This document shows positions 31,578-41,150 of a DNA stretch of 64,000 bases, piece by piece. The stretch's first letter is position 1; each line of letters starts with the position of its first letter. The DNA comes from Adiantum capillus-veneris (lineage: Eukaryota; Streptophyta; Polypodiopsida; Polypodiales; Pteridaceae). The stretch lies in the NCBI GenBank assembly GCA_014529385.2, contig CM043952.1, positions 64,752,370-64,816,369 on the forward strand, in the 5' to 3' direction. The notes under the pieces were generated by a model. The model ran no database searches. It had not been told where the DNA came from and saw only the letters and a list, made by a program, of their open reading frames with translations. Position numbers and translations under genes: made by a program.

Positions 31578-32540
31578 TAAAGTAAGAACGCAAAGCAAGA
31601 AGAGTAGAAAGAATGGCAGAATTTCATCGTGAATGAGCAGGAAGAAAAGCAGAAATGGGTCGCGAGAACAAAGCTAGAAAAGCAATGAACGACGGACACA
31701 TGAAAGAGATGTTGCGACTCTTTCTCAAGTGTAGGCATAGATGCAAGAGATTCGAGAAAAGAGACTCTCTCAGTCGCTTCTTCTCCCAATCATGACACAC
31801 ATGATTTGCATGATAATGATGAGCATGATGATTTGAATGACAATAACAAGCATGATGATTTGCCTGATGATCAAGATGTGTTTTCTCACAAGCATGATGA
31901 TTTGTATGATCAAAACGTGATTGTTCACCAGGATGATGGTTTAGTTGATGCTTTTTCTAGCGAAGCTAACCTCATTATTTGCAAATTCAATCAATCACAA
32001 AGAACCGGTCTTGGCTCTTGAGTCGAGGTCCACAGAACCCCCACAGGAATCTTCGATCAAACACGACGAACGGATCTTCGGTCTCGAGCCTAGGTCCATA
32101 GTACTTACAGGAAGCACTATGTGTTCGCATGAATCATCAACACACATTGTTCGAGTGTTTCATTCGTGATCGTTTCCTGTATTTTAGTCAGCGTCTTTAT
32201 GTGATCCCTTTTCCTAGGCATGACATATTGTACGTTGGGCACGTTTCACTCATGAATGAGCATGGATATATGCGGATTATTCATGAAAACCTGAAAAGTA
32301 TGCATTCAAGGAAGTCACATTCCATGTCTCTTCCTTGGCATGACACAATATCAGCAAGAGCACAAAATGGTATGAGCACCAAGCATCGGCATTTCCATTA
32401 TGTATTGCCACAGTTGATTGATTTAGATCAAAAAGACAAGATTCGATATCATTGCTTGCATGTGTGTGGTGAATGGGTTGACACTCCGTCTATTTGTTCA
32501 TCTATATTGCATGCACAGTCCTTGAGAAAGACAAGAATAT
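31578..32540 (+). pseudogene. Family ORF, middle and C-terminal part on the plus strand
   Basis: It matches the minus-strand ORF from its basic helix onwards: KHDDL repeats (31815-31910), SSEANLI, NHKEPVLAL, then FLYFSQRLYVIPFPRHDILY (about 32173-32235), MRIIHENLKSMHSRKSHS and LIDLDQKDKIRYHCLHV (about 32410-32465). Several frame changes make it a pseudogene. It lacks the last about 100 codons seen before the 3' LTR at 22210, and joins LTR sequence at about 32541. It keeps the uninterrupted site corresponding to the insertion at 22811-30679. Confidence 0.65.
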
Positions 32541-32748
32541 CTCAGTCTCATGCACTTTCATTCAGTGTCCATTCACTTTGTTTGTGATCACTTGCACTCT
32601 CTCATTAAAGAATGGAAGGCTCTCCCTTCCCTAAGAAAAAGGAACCTTGAGCACAGTTTGGAGCACTCATCTTGAGCAAAGTTCAACATTCATTACGCTG
32701 CACCTTACACATCTTGAGCAAAGTTCAACTTTCACTTCCGCTGCACCT
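32541..32748 (+). mobile_element. 3'-terminal LTR fragment with internal 46-bp duplication
   Basis: It matches the last about 200 bp of LTR copies B and 20960-22202 (TCTCAGTCTCATGCACTTTC through GCACCTTACA). The closing CATCTTGAGCAAAGTTCAAC...GCACCTTACA block is present twice (about 32669-32708 and 32709-32748). Confidence 0.85.
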
Positions 32749-32749
32749 T

Positions 32750-32935
32750 ACATTGGTATCAGAGCTTTGGCAGTGTTTTATATCACTCAAGGAAGAACCA
32801 CAAGAATTTTTTTTTGCTTGTTGCGATCGCACTTAACCAAAGTTCTCTTGGGCGTGTCGATTCCTAATCGTGTTTTTGAAGAGTGACAAGAAACCCAAGA
32901 AAGAAGGGTTTGTCCAGCCTCCCCTTGTGCCTAAG
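32750..32935 (+). mobile_element. Primer site and leader after the LTR fragment
   Basis: TGGTATCAGAGC is followed by the same leader as 20448-20600 (CGTGTCGATTCCTAAT and GAAACCCAAGAAAGAAGG). An element therefore began here as well, in tandem with the upstream copy. Confidence 0.85.
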
Positions 32936-32948
32936 CAGACAAACCGCT

Positions 32949-33295
32949 TCCGCACCTTAAATTGGTATCAGAGCTTCCAGACTATCTGTTGTGCTAAGGT
33001 GTCAAAGAGTCCAGATCATTTAGCAATCACCCATTGGAGATCGCGGTTTGAGGTCAATAGACAATTTGGTCTTTCTATTGAGGAGCTGACTGGTGGGACA
33101 TCATTCAAGCCCACAATGGAGGGAGGCTCAATAGATTGGTGGAAGGTATCAATCAGTCAAAGGACCATGGCCAACAATGTTTTCATCATCCCAGGACTCA
33201 CCATGCATAAAAATCATCTATTCAGAAGAAGAGTGTTGGAGACGACTCCAGTTCAGGAGGAGAATTCAAAACCTGGACCCCATCTTCAAGTTTAG
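32949..33295 (+). pseudogene. Third primer site and a gag-like remnant
   Basis: CTTCCGCACCTTAAATTGG is a scrap of LTR end followed by another TGGTATCAGAGC (32965-32976). A frame open to 33295 then encodes SPDHLAITHWRSRFEVNRQ and further unmatched residues. The position after a primer site suggests a gag N-terminus; I do not recognise a domain. Confidence 0.45.
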
Positions 33296-34084
33296 TTTGG
33301 GGGATGCCATTTGCACCATATTGGTGACATGTACATATCCTCTACCCCGTTTTCGATCCCATTCCCATGCAAGGATTACCCAGAAAACCAGCTAAACATT
33401 GTATGGATTTGGGCCAGGCCATTAATGCCTGATAAAAGCCAATCGTAGAAATAATCATAAAACCCCATCGTGATAGTTCAGCCCGAGCAGCTGTTTGCAG
33501 CCCATAAAAATGCTGCTAGGGTCACTCATTTGTAATCATCAAGCTCTGTACATTAGGCCAGGGTCGTGATCATCAGTAGGGTCCTTAGGGCCATTGCATT
33601 ATGCATAGCATGTAGTTTTTTGTGTGGTGCTTTTCAGCTCTGCTGGAACCCCTTGCGTTTTCAGCCTTGGCATCATTTGGGGCCAGCCTCACATTGTCTG
33701 GAGCACTCTCTATTGCCCGGAGCAAGTAGATCTCAACATTTGGGAGGTATCCGCATGTTATTGGCATTTCTAGACACTCTTAAGGTGCTGTTTTTTTTTT
33801 TCAGCCTATTCAAAGGCTAAGTAACGGAGGATCCTTTGAAGGACTCTATCTGCAAGTTCTAGTACCGATCCGGGACCTAAGAGCATGCTGAATTTTCTGT
33901 TTTATAGCAGTTTTCAGCCCCTCGCATCTGTGTTTTCTGTACGGACATCCACCTATCTCTTGTGTTATATGCTTCTTACCTCGGTATCCATTCTATGACT
34001 TTAGATCTCCAGCCAAATTGAGACCGACCAAATCGCTATCCACTTCTACGGCTTTAGATCTCAAGACCAAATCGATGAGTGGGG
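33296..34084. other. No recognised gene
   Basis: About 800 bp between retroelement pieces. Short frames only. A T run is at 33790-33803. It may be further element interior. Confidence 0.4.
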
Positions 34085-34560
34085 AGATTGAGACACACGA
34101 GTCTTCACCTTTCTTATGATGAACCTTTCGGATAGCATCATGAAGGAGGTGTCCACTGAGGAGCATGCTATCCTTTATGGAGTCGGATCCTTGATCAGTT
34201 CGAGGAGAAATCCTTTGCCCGGAAGATCACACTTGAGCAGGTGCTCTACACCCTCTAGTTCAAAGATTTCAACTCTCTTGATGGGTTGACCTACCGTATG
34301 CGGGAGCTATGGGATGACCTTGTCCAAGCCGGAGGCGACATGATCTCGGTGAGGATGGCAAGGTTACTGATGTTCAAGCTTCCTTAAGGCTTTGATCCCT
34401 ACTTTCAGAGCCTGCTCACATCTGGACGCACTTCATTCCCACTTTGGGATGATGTCCTCCCTTCCCTTTGACAGATAGAGGGGCACTCCGCTTTGAGAGC
34501 TGGAGGTGCCGTTGATGCAGATGGGGCACTCATTGCTCATAAGGTGCGGAAGCGGTTTGT
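34085..34560 (+). pseudogene. Copia gag remnant (UBN2 type)
   Basis: Broken frames give FEEKSFARKITLEQVLYTL (about 34198-34258), SLDGLTYRMRELWDDLVQAG (34274-34335), DMISVRMARLLMFKLP and then FDPYFQSLLTSGRTSFPLWD (34391-34450). These are the ordered helices of the plant Copia gag domain. Stops at about 34259 and 34386 and a frameshift break it. No zinc knuckle or pol follows. Confidence 0.82.
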
Positions 34561-35395
34561 ATACTCAGGGTAGTCCACCTGTAGGCTAGATGCCAAATAC
34601 ACAGAGACACCTCCATTGCTGTGTATACATGTTTGCTAGCTATGCACACGAAGCAAACGTCTCTGTTACATTCTCTCCATAGCTCAACCATGTTCTTCAT
34701 TCATGATTTTTGAATGGTTTGAGCTTCAAACCTTGTTCTAGATGAAGAGCTGCTTGTGGAAAGAAGAAGCAAAAATCTTGCAGCACCTCTAGGGAGCATT
34801 CGTAGAAAGGTTGACCACATAGCCTGATTATCTATGCAGCTTCAACTCAGCATAAAGTTTTTTAGCAGATAGTAAAATCACAGCAGTCTTGCGGCAAAGA
34901 GAGCATGCTCTCTTGGTCTATGGAGTTGTGAGCACTTTCAAGGTAAGACATTCTTCTGTTTCTAAATTATTTCTTTCTCATGAATCTCCTCTTGCTCAAG
35001 AATGTTGTTGTTGTTTGCAACTTGCTTGTCAAATGAGCATGCCTACATGCGCACACTCTTGCCCCCATGCATATACGTGTGCAACACACACACACACACA
35101 ACATATACACTACTTCCTTGTTGCAAAATTTTGTATTTTTTTGTATTCTTACTTGTATTTTTGAGCAACCTAGAGGATGGAAGGATACTGGTTGCAGCTT
35201 TCTTAGCAAGCAGAGGAGGTCCTAGAGCCACCAGCAAAAGGGTGATGGGAGGTTACCATTCAGCAAAAAACTTAATTACCTCTACATTGGTGAGAAAAAG
35301 GGTATGTTGTTCGCTCACCAAGTCGATTCTAAAATGCTAAGAATTGCATTCATTTAAGATTTGTGGCTTGAAATTTTGATTTTATAGCTTTCACT
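34561..35395. other. No recognised gene; short (CA)n tract
   Basis: An AT-balanced stretch with short frames on both strands. A (CA)n run is at 35082-35102. No border or domain is seen. Confidence 0.4.
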
Positions 35396-35545
35396 CACTA
35401 CAACAAAAACACGTGTTATCGACGCTTCACGTTGCTATACGCGTCGTTGTGAAACCAGCCGCTATTAGCGACGCTCATAGCGACGCGAATAGTGACGCTC
35501 ATAGCGACGGGCATAGCGACGCATATAGCGACAACCATAGCAGAA
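35396..35545 (+). mobile_element. CACTA-type transposon terminus with subterminal repeats
   Basis: CACTACAACAAAAACACG at 35396 fits the plant CACTA/En-Spm terminal inverted repeat (CACTACAAGAAAA type). It is followed by at least seven AGCGACG or close variants (TAGCGACGCT, TAGTGACGCT) between 35425 and 35530, the usual subterminal transposase-binding arrangement. The preceding ACT could be one target duplication copy. No opposite end (TTGTTGTAGTG) is found in the window, so this is one end of a larger or broken element. Confidence 0.75.
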
Positions 35546-35551
35546 AAAATT

Positions 35552-35639
35552 TTCTTGGGCAGAGGGCAGGTAGCCTGGCCTGTGCCCAGTTAAAAGATGG
35601 ACACAGCCACAGCCAGACTTCCTGCCCTCTGTCCAAGAA
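35552..35639. repeat. Inverted repeat next to the CACTA end
   Basis: A 19-bp arm (35552-35570, TTCTTGGGCAGAGGGCAGG) pairs with 35621-35639 with one mismatch, and weaker pairing continues inward. The loop is about 50 bp. Confidence 0.85.
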
Positions 35640-35814
35640 AGCGAGCAGCACCAAAATATCAACCATGCTCCCGCACGCAAAAATTTCGGCAAAGTTCCCT
35701 TTGTTTTTACATAAACTTTTCAAAAAAAACCATATCATGTATACGCCTCCTACATGCTATCCATGTAGGATCTCACATGAGATTTAAGGCCAATGAAAGA
35801 CAACCGTACCAACT

Positions 35815-36035
35815 GAAAAGCATAGCCATAACTTAAAATCATAACCATAACGAACCATAACTTAAAAGCATAACCATAACTTAAAACCATAACCGGCTAT
35901 AACCACTTTGATCAAAACCATAATGCAGATAACCATAACCATAAACAAAATTAACAATAACCATAAGCATAACCAGAAAGAGAAACAATAACTGTCTATA
36001 CAATGACAATGACAATAATCATAACCATAAGGGAA
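35815..36035. repeat. Degenerate AACCATAA array
   Basis: More than fifteen copies of AACCATAA or near variants (ACTTAAAA, AACCATAACTT) fill about 220 bp. It contains no gene and is unlike the plant telomere unit CCCTAAA. Confidence 0.85.
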
Positions 36036-36174
36036 ACAATAACTGTCTGAACACTAACTGTTTGTACAAAAAAGAGACACAGAAGCGTGTCTGTGTCTCA
36101 CAAAGCATATAGATGAAATCTGGTCCACTAATGACCAGGCGTCGCAACCTGCACTACATCTTGTACTTGAAGTA

Positions 36175-36500
36175 TGTTCCTTTTTACACATCCTTACATG
36201 AGACATATTCCACATGTGGAGAATATGAGTCTCTGGACTGACACCGGCGCCATTATTTCAATTATGTGTCACGACAAAGTCCCTAGGTGCTGGTCACATC
36301 TGTTTTGTAGACCATTTTTAGCACGACGTATCAGGAGCAATTTCGTGGCCAGAAATTTTCGGATACTTAGAATGACTTGTTAAGGTACAAGTACTACTAA
36401 ACAACATTACAGATGGTTGTTTATACATATAGCAAGGCTATAAGTTGTTAATGAAAAAGTTTCATTGTCTGTACCTAGAAGTGATAAATGTTTCACCTTC
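36175..36500. repeat. Copy of a segment also found inside the Gypsy-type element (50765-51085)
   Basis: ACATATTCCACATGTGGAGA and GTCCCTAGGTGCTGGTC are shared, in order, with 50780-51080. The identity is moderate with small gaps. It is probably a fragment of a related retroelement. Confidence 0.7.
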
Positions 36501-36555
36501 TATTGTGATTCAGATGTTTCAGCAAGGCTTGCAAAAAGATTGCAACTAAAAGTAT

Positions 36556-37044
36556 TTAGGGCTCTTGACCCTCCCCAGTCTGATCCTCTAGCGAGGCCTC
36601 TGCAGAATCAGCATGCTCATCCAAAATTAAATGCAAATATAAAATAAAACCTGCATAATATTCAGTCACTCGACACTTGCGGTTATGAAGTGTACACTTG
36701 TGATCTGTTATCCGCAAGTGCACTGGCAGCTTAAGGCAACTCCTAGAAAATATGTGTTTCTTGGAGGAGTCCGAATTGATATCCTTCATGTGAACAAAAT
36801 GAACTCCTTGTATCTCGACAATGCCCCCAGACGTTTGTTGCTGGTAGGTCTGCTCAAAACTTGATAGGTAATGTTGCGCGGAGACAATCCACTCATGCAA
36901 AGAAAAATCTGGATTGAACATCGGCCTGATCTCTGTCTCACGCTGCTGAAGCCCAATGCGGTATAGAAAATGAGATAGTTTGTCTTGGGGGGCATCCTCA
37001 GAGCAAGGCACTTATTCCTCTGCTTCAACATTGAAGGGGTCCAT
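36556..37044 (-). pseudogene. Unrecognised 162-codon ORF with one premature stop and a TATA box upstream
   Basis: From ATG at 37044 the frame reads MDPFNVEAEE, then one TAA (37014-37012), then 151 open codons to 36556, with SHFLYRIGLQQRETE, FNPDFSLHEWIVSAQHYLSS and VHLRITDHKCTLHNRKC. It is rich in His and aromatic residues and ends acidic (EASLEDQTGEGQEP). I know no matching family. A CTATAAATA box lies 66 bp upstream of the ATG. Upstream of that are two GC-rich repeats with G-box-like CACGTG cores. Either the gene is recently disabled, or translation starts after the stop. Cys/His residues near the C-terminus could bind metal, but no known finger pattern is complete. Confidence 0.45.
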
Positions 37045-37109
37045 AGCGGAAATTCAAAAGAGAAGATAGACAAGAGAGTACAACATCCAAACAAAGGGGG
37101 AGCAAGTCA

Positions 37110-37118
37110 TATTTATAG
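37110..37118 (-). promoter_or_regulatory. TATA box of the minus-strand ORF
   Basis: On the minus strand CTATAAATA, the plant TATA consensus, 66 bp from the ATG at 37044, which leaves room for a short 5' UTR. Confidence 0.55.
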
Positions 37119-37159
37119 GACTCCCGAGGACAATGATGACATCGATTGACGTGCATCAT

Positions 37160-37590
37160 GGAGCCGACGTGCATCATGCAGTCGCCGTGATGATTACGCC
37201 ACGTGTCAGTCGCCGTGGAACAATCGCGCCACAACGCGAAAGTGGTGCCGCCACACCAAAAAAGCATCGCTATCGCGTTTTGGCGCGACAACTTGTTGTC
37301 GCGTCATAACGCGATACGGCCAGTCAAGAGTACTACGGTCCGCCTACTCGCGTTGTGCCGCGACACCTTTTTTGTCGCGCCATGCATGCATCATGCAGTC
37401 GCCGTGATGATTACGCCACGTGTCAGCCGCCGTGGAACGGTCGCGCGACAACACGAAATGGGTGCCGTCGCTCTACAAAAGCACCGCTATCGCGTTCTGG
37501 CGCAACAGCCAGTTGTTGCGTCATAACGCGAACGACCAGTGCAGAGTATTCTAGTCCGCCTCCTCGCGTTGTGCCGCGACATACCATTGT
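37160..37590. repeat. Two tandem ~225-bp GC-rich repeats, each with a long hairpin
   Basis: ATCATGCAGTCGCCGTGATG starts both units (about 37165 and 37390); each has CCACGTGTCAG, GCGAAA/GAAATG, a hairpin and CTCGCGTTGTGCCGCGACA. Unit 1 has a hairpin with 21-bp arms (37271-37291 with 37296-37316; two mismatches; loop CTTG). Unit 2 has arms 37491-37508 and 37514-37531. CG dinucleotides are far more frequent than in the surroundings. Confidence 0.9.
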
Positions 37591-37824
37591 TGCTAGGGCA
37601 ACCCGTTGGGGCGCTTTTGTCCCGATGTGTCGATGTAGGCTTCTATCTCACAAGCTTGGAGTAGGTGATGAGCTCTCCATTAAAGCTTGGGAAGAGATAG
37701 TCTTCTTTACTTCTCACATAGACTGTGTGAGGGTGTGTGTGTGTGTGTGTGATAATGCCTTGCAAAAATCAGCCCCCTCTCTCTCTTGGGCGAGCCCTCT
37801 TGCTATTTGCTCTTGCTCTACCCT

Positions 37825-38150
37825 CATTGGACCTCCCCAGGCCTAGCCAATGGTAATTAAGCAGTATAAGTGATAGCCTTCTGACATGTGTCCCCCTTTC
37901 CCCTTTTGTGAGAGCTTTAGGTAATTTAATAATTCGACTAAACTCTCATTGGACCCCTTTGCCTCCTGGCCAATAGGAATCAGGCAAGCCATTGGGCTCT
38001 TGAATGCTCATTGGACCCCTTGGGAGACTGTCCAATAGTCTTCTAGAGGACTTAATTCTCATTGGTTCTTTTATTAAGTGTTTTTAAATTAATTAAACTA
38101 GATTTACTCTAGCCTAATTCTCATTGGTCCACCTCAAAGGCCATCCAATA
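37825..38150. repeat. Repeated CATTGG...CCAAT(A/G) modules
   Basis: CATTGG at 37825, 37947, 38009 and 38122 is followed 16-24 bp later by CCAATG or CCAATA (37847, 37970, 38032, 38145); lone copies are at 37989 and 38060. Most are embedded in CTCATTGGACCCCTT. Each pair could fold into a small hairpin and each holds a CCAAT box on both strands. Confidence 0.8.
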
Positions 38151-38620
38151 GGAATTGGGTACACCTTGTGGGCATCTGGGCTAGGGAGCTGACATGTGTC
38201 CCTCATTCCCTTTTTGTAAAGGGAGCTTGTGTGTGTGGCTTTCTCTCGCATCCGCTGCATGAAAGGCTCGCCCCCTCCCAAGTAGGTATTGCAAAGACTT
38301 TTTTGTACACATACAAAGCATCCAATTCCCTTAAGGTTGACCTTTGGACACAACCTTTGAATTTTGGAACCTTAGCATTTTGGAAGTCTTAATGGGCTGA
38401 ACCTTAGGGTCTTTTTAGCCCATTGTTGACATGGCTCTTTTGCAGATGTCCCCCCCTTTGGATCCCTATTTTCCCTCCTTTGGATCCCTACTGTGGCCAG
38501 TATTCTAGCTTAACCAATATTCTAGCTTTTTCTCCCCTGGTACTTCCCCATATTAAATGATCAGTTTAACATGAGAAAATCATTTAGGAGAATTAGATAT
38601 TGATTATTATGACACATGAT
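38151..38620. other. No recognised gene
   Basis: T-rich spacer before the next ORF. A CCCTCCTTTGGATCCCTA-type word is repeated near 38455-38490. Nothing else is seen. Confidence 0.4.
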
Positions 38621-38623
38621 TAG

Positions 38624-39811
38624 GACTTTGTACACAATGGAAAGAAGCTTGTCAATGTTCTCGATAAGCCAAAGCGGCAGCTAGCTCTTGGTGATGTCTG
38701 GATAACCTTGAATCATGTCACCATTGTGTATGATTCTTTTCCTGTTGACAAGCATATGCTTAAGGAAGTGGATATCAAGCGAGAGGATCGTCAAAATTGG
38801 GCAGCAGCTCAAAGAATATGTAGCAGACAAGTGCAACAGTGTTTGGGAAAGCTAGCAAACAGTGGCCAACATAGGCGAGAGCGTAGTATGATAGGGACAC
38901 GTGCATATCTTGAAATTGTTGGAGACTACATTGACATCTTTTTATCTCCTCACCTGAACTTGGGAGAGAGAGTCCATTTAGTAGCCAAAGTGGCTTTTTT
39001 CTTCCAGATTTGGAGATCTTGGATACAACATCATCCAAAATATACACTCTCAACAAATTTTATCAGTAAAGAGACATTTTTGGATGTACAAGTCTCATGC
39101 CACTTTGCGGTTTTGCTTATCAAATATTTTAGAGACTTTCACTCAAACTTCAGGTGTCCTCTGCATCTCACCGGCTCAGATGCAGCTGAAATATTCTTCA
39201 GCAAAGTTGGGAGCATGGTTGGGCAAGAGCGTACTTACGACTTGATGGACATGATACATATGATAGGAATCTTGAATAGGCTTGCACATTTTGAATGCAA
39301 AGATAATGGTGTGGCATTCACAAGAGCTCACAAGAAGCAAGAGCACATATGGAGGGAGTTAAATCTCATAGAAGGCATGCAAGAGGCAAACTTAGGTGAT
39401 TACACATGCGTTTCAACCGATGAAAAGGTCATTGCTGCTTTACAAAGAGGATTGGAAAGTGCCCATAAACTTTTCGCTCACTTGCACGTGAGGCCAAAAG
39501 GAAAAGAAGACCAAAAATGGTGGTTCCAGCCTTGGTCAACTAGAGTGTTTGATGCATATGCAAACTCAAATCTGCAAGACTCGGACACAGATGAAGAATA
39601 TCCTACTTCCATGGATCTTGAAGTATTTTCAGATGAAGATGCTACTACAAGTGAGGTCAGGCATATTATTGACTCCGTTCTAGATGAGGAAGAAGAGATA
39701 AGTCCTGTTGTTGAAGTCGAAGACAACAAGTTTCTATTCAAGTCTACACTAGTAAGTCAGCTCAATAGCAACCCAACACTCTCTAAAGATAGACTTACAA
39801 GAGTACGATAA
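38624..39811 (+). pseudogene. P-element/THAP9-like transposase C-terminal region (tentative), N-terminally incomplete
   Basis: The frame is open from 38624 (after a stop at 38621) to 39811, about 395 codons, without an ATG at its head, so it is a 5'-truncated copy or an exon. Helices around DIKREDRQNWAAAQRICSR and YLEIVGDYIDIFLS (38780-38950) are followed by HLTGSDAAEIFFSKVGSMVG (about 39164-39223). That [T/Q]-x-D-x-x-E-x-FFS pattern, placed after a region with FDIF/D-x-x-N/S helices, recalls the last catalytic Glu block of P-element and THAP9 transposases. The C-terminus is strongly acidic (39580-39725, DSDTDEEYP, DEEEEISPVVEVED). Related coding seems to run on after the stop in other frames to about 40265. 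The family assignment is from pattern memory and could be wrong; an unknown plant protein is the alternative. Confidence 0.4.
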
Positions 39812-40265
39812 GGAGTGTACTATGCCAAAGAAGAAGAAAGGAATCATGCAAGGACGAGTGAAAACTTATTTTGTATTGGTTCTAATTGTGCCGTGTTCTT
39901 TCAAGAACAGACCATGCATGGGAAGGTGACAAGGTCAAGCTGCAAGCCAAGAACCTCCGGGAAATTTAAAGCAAACGGTACTTGGGACGAGTTCAAAAGA
40001 TGAGGAGAATAGTTGGTGGTGCATGTGTGCAATACAAGAGAGGATTCAGCCTTTTTGATAGACCTCCGGGGGTTGAGGTTCAGCTCGGATGGTATCAAAA
40101 ACTAAAGGGACTAGGTGCTTTACATATGACTTGACAGATCTGGATATGGTGAGCATTCATTGCATTACCGCACTCGCAAACCTTACATATGATTCCGGAA
40201 ACAACAAATATGAACTTGACGAGAATGATTGGAAGGTCTTCAATGATTTTGTGAGAGACCACTAG
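39812..40265 (+). pseudogene. Probable downstream continuation of the transposase-like gene
   Basis: Short frames GVYYAKEEERNHARTSENL to the stop at about 40003 and then DLDMVSIHCITALANLTYDS to 40265 have non-random composition and the same strand as the ORF before them. Frameshifts separate them. I infer that they are the eroded 3' end of the same gene. Confidence 0.3.
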
Positions 40266-40861
40266 GGATAGGCAAGGTGTGCTTTACTGTTTTCTTGGTT
40301 GGTGAGCTTTAGTATATGTAGAGGTCCCAGAGACCCCTCAAGGACCTCTATTCGCTTGGTTCTGACTTCTTTATAGTCTTAAATAGTACATATCAGCTGC
40401 TATCAAGTACGATCCATTCAAATTTAAATTGCGAGTACTTCATAAAAAGGTGATTGATGCTTGTGTGAGATGCACAGGTACAAGTACTTCACTTTATAAG
40501 ATAGCAACATCGGGTCATAAAAAGGCGTTCGGCGCTTGTGCAAGACGTCACTATCAAGCGTCTTACTTTTCAGATGATAGTGACAATTTTACCAAAATGG
40601 TTTTCATAGACATTTTCAAAATGAGAAAAAATGCATTTTCTACGTAACGTTAGCCTTCTTCCTATTGGCTAAGGAGCATTCTCTGACTAGAGCTAAAAGG
40701 CCCAAAAATGAGTCCATTTCTTTCCTAATGTCACAAAGATCCTAACCTCGGAGCCGTTTACACACTACATAGAGCTTTATGGGTGTAGGATGAAGCTTAG
40801 GTGATGCTTCATCGACTTTGTATAAACTAACTATATTGATGCCACTATTGGCCACCCTCAC

Positions 40862-41150
40862 CTTCAAGTGGGAGGTTGTTGGGGTTAGTGCGTGGGAATG
40901 CTATGCAAGAAAAAGGGTAGGGAGTGGATCTTTTGAGATTCGCCTTAATAAATCTAGATAAAGCGAGCAGATAGATTAAATAGTTAAAATAAATACTTAA
41001 AAGACAAATAATTAATTAGGATCACATCGGGCATTATTCGTTCGACGTTCAAAATTAATGGCTAATGTGCAAACTAGTTGAAAGCTCTCGTTTGGGCCAT
41101 AAGTTGTATGGGGCCTTTGACCATGTGATCCTAGGTAACGGCTAGCCTCT
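40862..41150 (+). mobile_element. Possible Copia polypurine tract and LTR start
   Basis: TTCAAGTGGGAGGTTGTTGGGG is shortened here to its key part: CAAGTGGGAGG (40863-40873) followed by TGTTGGGG, the common plant Copia polypurine/LTR start. No pol lies just upstream and no right end can be set, so it is a fragment. Confidence 0.4.

Noticed and set aside
35815-36035. Interstitial telomere repeat
   Set aside because: The unit is AACCATAA-like, not CCCTAAA or a known plant telomere variant.
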